From Saccharum officinarum (taxonomy: Eukaryota > Streptophyta > Magnoliopsida > Poales > Poaceae): 64,000 bases of DNA. Position 1 is the stretch's first letter. Every line of letters begins with the position of its first letter. The stretch is from NCBI GenBank assembly GCA_020631735.1, contig CM036191.1, positions 37,679,335 to 37,743,334 on the forward strand, in the 5' to 3' direction. The translations under genes were made by a program, and so were the position numbers. Positions 56,675 to 64,000 of the stretch are shown piece after piece. Under the pieces are notes generated by a model. The model was not told where the DNA came from, did no database searches, and saw only the letters and a list, made by a program, of their open reading frames with translations.

Positions 56675-58293
56675 AAGTGATATCAAAGCAATGTTAACTG
56701 TAGGACGCAAGCCTAGTTAGGAATTGGCCGTCTTAAGGTTTAGGAATTGCTATAAGACCCTTGTTCTATAAACCTTGATATTCCTCCTCTATTATTTCTC
56801 TACCCTGGATATTCATCTCCTCCTTGATACTTGTTTAAGCCTTTGTTCTCATCTTCACTCCTTGCTTTGATATGCTCTTAGAATCTTCTCTCTTACCATC
56901 TTCCTATGACATCGGAAGCGGAGCTTTAGGATATTTGCCCTTAATATGAATAGAACGATAGTATCACAAGCTGAGTCAATGATTAAAGTATGCGCCTTAA
57001 TTGCTTGTTGATGTGTCATTATGCATGTGCTTGTTTTGGATCTTTGTAATGATTGTAATGATCTTGTGGGGATTGTCCACAATTTCATTTAGTTTATAGG
57101 CCTAAGGCATAAGGATTAATGAAGTAAATAGGCAGGCTTTGGTTTTCTCCTGTTTTATCCATCCTATTTTCCAGAGCAGTATGTGTTCATCATGATATAT
57201 CTCCAAATCTGGACATCCAAAAGTTATGAAACTTTTATAGATAAAAGAAGACTCTTATATGTTTCATCTGCCGCTAGAATCAATTCCATAGCTGTTTTGG
57301 TTTGGGATTTAAGAAAATCACAAGATGATATAGCTGTGCTGTCTGAAACTTGGGGTAGTTTTTGTGGTGCACAGTTTTCGACCAAATTATGTTTGGAATC
57401 AGGGAAAGTGTTCTATACAAAAGTTGTAGAGGATTTCAACAGCTTTCTAACGGTATAAACAACAGCTTCATTGGATTAACAGAATAGGAGTTACAGCTAT
57501 TTTCCTGCGCTGCTATTTTTCTACTCATGAGGAATTTCAGACTTCTTGTCTTTACTTATGCACATGAGTTTCCGTGGGATATCAGAAGATCATTATGATG
57601 GTTAACTCACTTGGAAGAAGAAGCAAGCTACCCTTTGTTGTTCCCCTAGTTGATCTCTCTTAAGGGGGTTGCCGAGTGAAGAAGTAACAAGATGAAGGTT
57701 TCTTACATTCAAGTACTCCACCAAGAAGAATTAGTTATCCCTATGGTTGAGAAGTCACCATCAAGCGCAGTTGGGTGTTAAATTTCAACATACCTAAGAC
57801 AAGTCAACGGCAAGGAGATATGGGACATCTACAAGGATCGTATGAATCTAAAGGATATCTTCACTAAGTTGGTTTTGATCTTGTGAGATCATCGATGAAT
57901 TAGAGCGATCAAGGATTATGACATGAAAGGGTGTTATCACCTAGAGAAGCAAAAGTTGTTGCCGATGCTCCTAGCATAAATAGTGTGCTAGGGAGGTTCG
58001 GCGACACCAAGGTTGAGTTGTGTGAGAAACTTGAGTGATGTCACCTATACTACAAAGTGTATCACCTTGGAACAAAAGGAATTGCAAAGGTCAGTTGGAG
58101 GTAATGGCATAAAGGACTAAGGGATTGTGCTTAAGAGTTGATCAAGCTATTAGGAGCAAGGTTGTAAGTACGCGCAAGCTACAGCGTGATCGTTGTGAGA
58201 AAATGAATAAGATCCAAAGGCAAAGCATCTATATCTCTTTGATCACCGTCTTCTGAATCTCGAGGACAAGATTCCTCTTAAGGGGGGTAGAAT
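56675..58293 (+). mobile_element. Array 2 internal region 1
   Basis: About 1.6 kb without retroviral domains. The longest frames (57183-57458 plus, 56855-57088 minus) match nothing I know. Near the right end is CTGAATCTCGAGGACAAG, then the polypurine tract AAGGGGGGTAG (58280-58290). Confidence 0.8.
56678..56689 (+). other. Array 2 primer binding site, unit 1 (mutated)
   Basis: TGATATCAAAGC, two changes from TGGTATCAGAGC, three bases after the LTR. Confidence 0.7.
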
Positions 58294-61200
58294 TGTAACA
58301 CCCTAAATTTTGTATTGTTTCAAAATAGATAAAATTGATTTTATTGTGTATTTGTTTGTGCATTCAAATTTAGGGAATAATAAAATTTGGTGAAAATAAA
58401 ATAAATCATAAGGATTAGTTACATGTGATGCACTCATGCCGATGCAATTTATTTATTGTGGTGACTCGTTTTTATCTCTTTACTAAAAGATTCAAAAACC
58501 TTTTGAAAATGGATTTGGAAAATCAATTTGAAAAAGAGAAAAAAAGAAGAAAGACTTCATTTTCCCACTCCCTAACTCACCTTCGGCCTGCTGGCCCGGT
58601 CAGCCCGCCGGCCCACGCGCCCTTTTCCTTTCCCCTCCCTCCTTCCGGCCCGAGCGGCCCGTTCGGCCTGCTGCATTTCCCGCTGAGCCGGGCCGCGCAC
58701 GCGCCCTTCCTTCCGCCTCCCTCCTGGGCCGGCCCATCTCGGCCACAACCGCCCCTCCCGCGCCATTCCTTGCCTGGAGCCGCTGACGCGCCGGGCCCAG
58801 CTGTCAGTTCCACCCCCTCCCTTTCGCTCCGCTCACTCGCTCGGTCTTGAGCAACCGCCCTGCTGACCGCACCCATGCTCCATCGTGGGAGCGTCCTCCC
58901 CGCGCCCAGCCTTCAAAAGGGAGCCAGACCAATCCACCGACTCCCCTTGCCGCCCTCCTCGCTCCATTTCCACTCGTGGAACCGCACCACCACGCGGCAA
59001 CGATTCACCGGAGGAGCCACCTGCCCCACCGCGTCGGCCACCGTTCCCGAGCCGCCTCTACTCCGTTGATTCCGCTCGGTGAGCTCGCCTTCATCTCCGC
59101 TTCCTCCCCATGCTGTCGTTTTCTTGTTTGGTGACTTCTAGGGCCGTTTTCTTGATCACCGGCGAGGTTCTCGCCACCGGCCGTGGCGGCCACCGCGTCG
59201 GTCATATTCCCCAGCCGCGAAAAGGGCATGGTTGTCGTCTCCATCGCCTCCGCATCATCCTGGTGCTTTCGGTTCGTCAAATCGTGCACTGTAGCGCCTT
59301 TTTGGGCAACGCCGGCGAGCTCCACGCCGCGGCAATGGCGGCGCCGCTGTCTCCACCCTCAACTCCGGCGGCTGCTTCTCTCTCTCTCCCCTCCCATCTA
59401 ATCTCGGCCGCCCATTCCGAATCCAACGGATGTGAAAGAAAGGTACCCTTTCGGGTGCCAATTTTGCTAAAGAGACCTCCGATTTTCATCTTTTGAAACC
59501 CGTCGTCCTTGGCGTACTCCTGGAATGCACATTCTCATTTTGAAAACGTAGTTTCTTTGGTTTAAATGAAAAATACGTTTCCAGATTAATTACAGATTTG
59601 CCACTGGAGTAAAACGCATATAAAATCATCGTTTTAGCTCCGATTCGACCCATTCAACTTGCGTTAGTTTCGTAATTTCATGATCTACGCATTAGTGCTA
59701 CTGTTAGACCTGTTAGGAGCTTTTAAATTTCTCAATTAAGTCTAGTTTAATAGTTAGCTTTTGGGACCGTAAATATCTCGTAACTTGTGCGTTGTAACTC
59801 CGTTTTTCGTGCAATTCGCGTCATTGTGATCGTAGCGAGACGTAGAATATTTTCATAAACTTTTTTATATTGTTTTTATACTGCTGGTGTACTGTTCTAA
59901 TTATATGTTTGTTTGCTATGCATGAATGCTCCTGAAATGTGTATGTTGCCGTGTTGGTCGAGTTCAAACAGTGAGGAGTACGTTGGGAACCAGGAGAACT
60001 TCGAAGACCAGCAGGACCAGCAGAAGTGTGTTAACCAAGGCAAGTATAGCATGGGCCTACCTTGATTCCTATTCATTATATAATCTACTCATTATGCATG
60101 TGTCTAATATTGCTCGACTATAAGGACATCCTAGCCATTGATGACTTATACCTTGATGCCTATGGGTTTTGTTGCATATGGGTAGAACGCTAGTGCTCTA
60201 TTCAAACATGATCAATACTATGATTAATGGAACAAATAGATAAACATGATGGTAATAATTGAAATAAAGGGCGAAGGTGCAAATGATGTCGATCATGTTG
60301 CCCTAAACTCTCCGTAAGGACTTATCTGTAGGGCAAAAGCTGGGACATACAGCGCAACTGTGAGAGTTATATGGCTCTGACTTTAGCTCAGTAATAGGAT
60401 CTTTTCTAGCTTGTTAGAGGTTACCCAAAAGGGCGCAAGAGGGGCTTACCACTTTGGGTATAGAACTGCCTCTGTTCTTGTGTGTATAGCCTGCGGGAAT
60501 TGTGCCATAGAAAAGGGGGGTTCTCTATATCTGCCTGTCGAGGAAACCTCGCGGCCCTAACTTGTTAGACGAGACCTATGGAAGGCTTCATAGTGTACCC
60601 TGCCCGCTCACCTTGGAAGTGTTATGGGAGTAATTAACCTGGGCATATGGGCAACACGACTCACGGGTAAAGATGCACAACCTCTGTAGAGTGTTAAAAC
60701 TGTTATAACAGCCGTGCTCACGGTCATGAGCGGCTCGGAAAACTCACAGAATAACTGGTTACTTATGATGATGTTGTTCATGGTGAACTATGATGGTATT
60801 ATGACAACGATGATGATATAATGTTGATCAATAACTCTATTTAATTCTAGTATATGATCATGTGGGTTAATTTGGGAGCTTAAGCATAATTTGATATTGA
60901 TCAATAACAAAATGTTGACTTACTAAAATGCAAAATGCAGTAAATTGTGTCTGCCTTTTGAGCCTCATGAATCCTCATGTTATGTTTGTGGAGTACGAAA
61001 CGTACTCACGCTTGTTTTTTTCAATACTTTGGAAAAATCCTGGATGGGTACCAGATTTCTAGAGATTGGAGCAGACAGGCTTGTGATCAACCAGTCAGTT
61101 GTCCCTGTGGAGTGGAGTCTTCACCTGAAGACCGGAGTTGTCTTTCCGTTGTTTGCTATCTAAGGTTATATCTTTTATAATAAGTACGTTATATATTAAG

Positions 61201-61305
61201 CATTGTCATTTGATATTACCCTTATTTGTAGCTATATGTGAGATTTGACTTCCTGTGCTCACATATGGTGTGTATCTGGTTTTATTCTTAAAACCGGGTG
61301 TTACA
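58294..61305 (+). repeat. Array 2 LTR 2
   Basis: 3012 bases, same ends as LTR 1. It is shared by the two units. Confidence 0.85.
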
Positions 61306-62923
61306 AAGTGGTATCAGAGCAATGCTGACTATAGGACGCAAGTCTAGTTAGGAATTGGCCGTCTTAAGGTTTAGGAATTGCTATAAGACCCTTGTTCTAT
61401 AAACCTTGATATTCCTCCTTTATTATTTCTCTACCCTGGATATTCATCTCCTCCTTGATACTTGTTTAAGCCTTTGTTCTCATCTTCACTCTTTGCTTTG
61501 ATATGCTCTTAGAATCTTCTCTCTTACCATCTTCCTATGACATCGAAAGTGGAGTTTTAGGATATATGCCCTTAATATGAATAGAACGATAGTATCGCAA
61601 GCTGAGTCAATGATTGAAGTATGCGCCTTAATTGCTTGTTGAATTGTCATTATGCATGTGCTTGTTTTGGATCTTTGTAATGATTGTAATGATCTTGTGG
61701 GGATTGTCCACAATTTCATTTAGTTTATAGGCCTAAGGCATAAGGATTAATGAAGTAAATAGGCAGGTTTTGGTTTTCTCCTATTTTATCCATCCTGTTT
61801 TCCAGAGCAGTATGTGTTCATCATGATATATCTCCAAATCTAGACAACCAAAAGTTATGAAACTTTTATAGATAAAAGAAGACTCTTGTATGTTTCATCT
61901 GCCACTGGAATCAATTCCATAGCTGTTTTGGTTTGGGATTTAAGAAAATCACAAGACGATATAGCTATGTTGTCTGAAACCTGGGGTAGTTTGGGTGGTG
62001 CACAGTTTTCGACCAAATTATGTTTGGAATCAGGAACAGTGTTCTATACAAAAGTTGTAGAGGATTTCAACAGCTTTCCAACGGTATAAACAACAACTTC
62101 ATTAGATTAACAGAATAGGAGTTACAACTATTTTCCTGTGCTGCTATTTTTCTACTCATGAGGAATTTCAGACTTCTTGTCTTTACTTATGCACATGAGT
62201 TTCCGTGGGATATTAGAAGGTCATTATGATGGTTAACTCACTTGGAAGAAGAAGCAAGCTACCCTTTGTTGTTCCCCTAGTTGATCTCTCTTAAGGGGGT
62301 AGCCACGTGAAGAAGTAACAAGATGAAGGTTTCTTACATTCAAGTACTCCACCTAGAAGAATTAGTTATCCCTATGGTTGAGAAGTCACCATCAAGCGTA
62401 GTTGGGTGTTAAATTTCAACATACCCAAGACAAGTCAGCGGCAAGGAGATATGGGACATCTACAAGGATCGTAAGAATCTAAAGGATATCTTCACTAAGT
62501 TGGTTTTGATCCTGTGAGATCATTGATGAATTAGAGCGATCAAGGAATATGACATGGAAGGGTGTTATCACCTAGAGAAGCAAAGTTGTTGCCGATGCTC
62601 CTAGCGTAAATAGTGTGCTAGGGAGGTTCGGCGACACCAAGGTTGAGTTGTGTGAGAAACTTGAGTGATGTCACCTATACTACAAAGTGTATCACCTTGG
62701 AACAAAAGGAATTGCAAAGGTCAGTTGGAGGTAATGGCATAAAGGACTAAGGGATTGTGCTTAAGAGTTGATCAAGCTATTAGGAGCAAGGTTGTAACAA
62801 CGCGCAAGCTACAGCGTGATCATTGTGAGAAAATGAATAAGATCCAAAGGCAAAGCATCTATATCTCTTTGATCACCGTCTTCTGAATCTCGAGGACGAG
62901 ATTCCTCTTAAGGGGGGTAGAAT
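61306..62923 (+). mobile_element. Array 2 internal region 2
   Basis: Close relative of 56675-58293, non-coding by inspection. Polypurine tract AAGGGGGGTAG at 62910-62920. Confidence 0.8.
61309..61320 (+). other. Array 2 primer binding site, unit 2
   Basis: Exact TGGTATCAGAGC, complementary to the tRNA-iMet 3' end. Confidence 0.9.
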
Positions 62924-64000
62924 TGTAACACCCTAAATTTTGTATTGTTTCAAAATAGATAAAATTGATTTTATTATGTATTTGTTTGTGCATTCAAATT
63001 TAGGGAATAATAAAATTTGGTGAAAATAAAATAAATCATAAGGATTAGTTACATGTGATGCACACATGCCGATGCATTTTATTTATTGTGGTGACTGGTT
63101 TTTATCTCTTTGCTAAAAGATTCAAAAACCTTTTGAAAATGGATTTGGAAAATCAATTTGAAAAAGAGAAAAAAAAGAAGAAAGACTTCATTTTCCCACT
63201 CCCTAACTCACCTTTGGCCTGCTGGCCCGGTCAGCCCGCCGGCCCGCGCGCCCTTTTCCTTTCCCCTCCCTCCTTCCAGCCCGAGCGGCCCGTTCGGCCT
63301 GCTGCTTTTCCCGCTGAGCCGGGCCGCGCACGCGCCCTTCCTTCCGCCTCCCTCCTGGGCCGGCCCATCTCGGCCGCAACCGCCCCGCCCGCGCCCTTCC
63401 TTGCATGGAGCCGCTGACGCGCCAGGCCCAGCTGTTAGTTCCACCCCCTCCCTTCCGCTCCGCTCACTCGCTCGGTCTTGAGCAACCGCCCTGTTGACCG
63501 CACCCACGCTCCATCGTGGGAGCGTCCTCCCCGTGCCCAGCCTTCAAAAGGGAGCCAAACCAATCCACCGCCTCCCCTTGCGGCCCTCCTCGCTCCATTT
63601 CCACTCGTGGAACCGCACCACCGCGCGGCAACGATTCACCGGAGGAGCCGTCTGCCCCACCGCGTCGGCCACCGTTCCTGAGCCGCCTCTACTCCGTTGA
63701 TTCCGCTCGGTGAGCTCGCCTTCATCTCCGCTTCCTCCCCATGCTATCGTTTTCTTGTTTGGTGACTTCTAGGGCCGTTTTCTTGATCACCGGCGAGGTT
63801 CTCGCCACCGGCCATGGCGGCCACCGCGTCGGTCGTCTTCCCCAGCCGCGAAAAGGGCATGGTTGTGGTCTCCATCGCCTCCGCATCATCCTGGTGCTTT
63901 CGGTTCGTCAAATCGTGCACTGTAGCGCCTTTTTGGGCAACGCCGGTGAGCTCCACGCCGCGGCAATGGCGGCGCCGCCGTCTCCACCCTCAACTCCGGC
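62924..64000 (+). repeat. Array 2 LTR 3, cut by window edge
   Basis: It starts TGTAACACCCTAAATTTTG and matches the first 1.08 kb of LTRs 1 and 2. Confidence 0.85.

Larger units (their letters stand above)
53757..64000 (+). mobile_element. Second LARD-like array: LTR-internal-LTR-internal-LTR, right end outside window
   Basis: Three LTRs start TGTAACACCCTAAATTTTG (53757, 58294 and 62924), and the two complete ones end CCGGGTGTTACA. Two short internal regions (about 1.6 kb) have a primer site at the left and a polypurine tract at the right, so polarity is plus. No gag-pol domain is seen. Units differ at many positions and by indels, so this array is older than the one at 4397. Confidence 0.85.

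Overview
This is repeat-dense plant nuclear DNA, almost certainly from a grass. I see no intact protein-coding host gene. The grass assignment rests on Tourist-type MITEs with TTA target duplications and GGCCT(C/T)GTTTAGT ends, a Reina-like chromovirus, two long-LTR non-coding retrotransposon families, and a fragment of a CC-NBS-LRR gene. A panicoid grass (sorghum, sugarcane or Miscanthus type) is a reasonable guess, but the species cannot be fixed from what I see.

The main architecture is a direct tandem segmental duplication. Bases 1-30164 are the right-hand part of copy A, and 30165-47874 are copy B. The copies share a decayed chromovirus, a solo LTR (target duplication GCCAA) nested in its 3' LTR, the right flank with an NLR fragment and CACTA-like repeats, and the start of a long LTR that begins TGTCGGGCCC. 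At 30164/30165 that long LTR stops in mid-sequence and a LINE reverse transcriptase starts in mid-ORF, as expected at a duplication junction. Copy B carries the complete chromovirus (35215-41951, target duplication GAAGG).

After the duplication the copies diverged by separate events. Copy A received a 19.2-kb array of a non-autonomous, LARD-like LTR element on the minus strand (4397-23617, LTR-internal-LTR-internal-truncated LTR) and two Tourist MITEs, and lost about 1.1 kb. Copy B lost 219 bases. In B the long LTR is complete and is a solo LTR (46379-50541, target duplication GGGAG). It sits inside another solo LTR (45212-50924, AGCAG), which sits inside a probable CACTA element ending at 51000.

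Bases 51001-53756 hold no recognisable gene. A second, unrelated LARD-like LTR-internal-LTR-internal-LTR array, on the plus strand, runs from 53757 off the right edge.

Nothing here works as a host pathway. The two LARD-like families have recognisable control signals (TATA box, tRNA-iMet primer site, polypurine tract) but no gag-pol, so they would depend on another element's proteins. The most interesting signals lie in the long minus-strand LTR: a series of four stem-loops whose outer stems covary, and a cluster of evening-element-like AAATATC motifs in a GC-rich U3 promoter.
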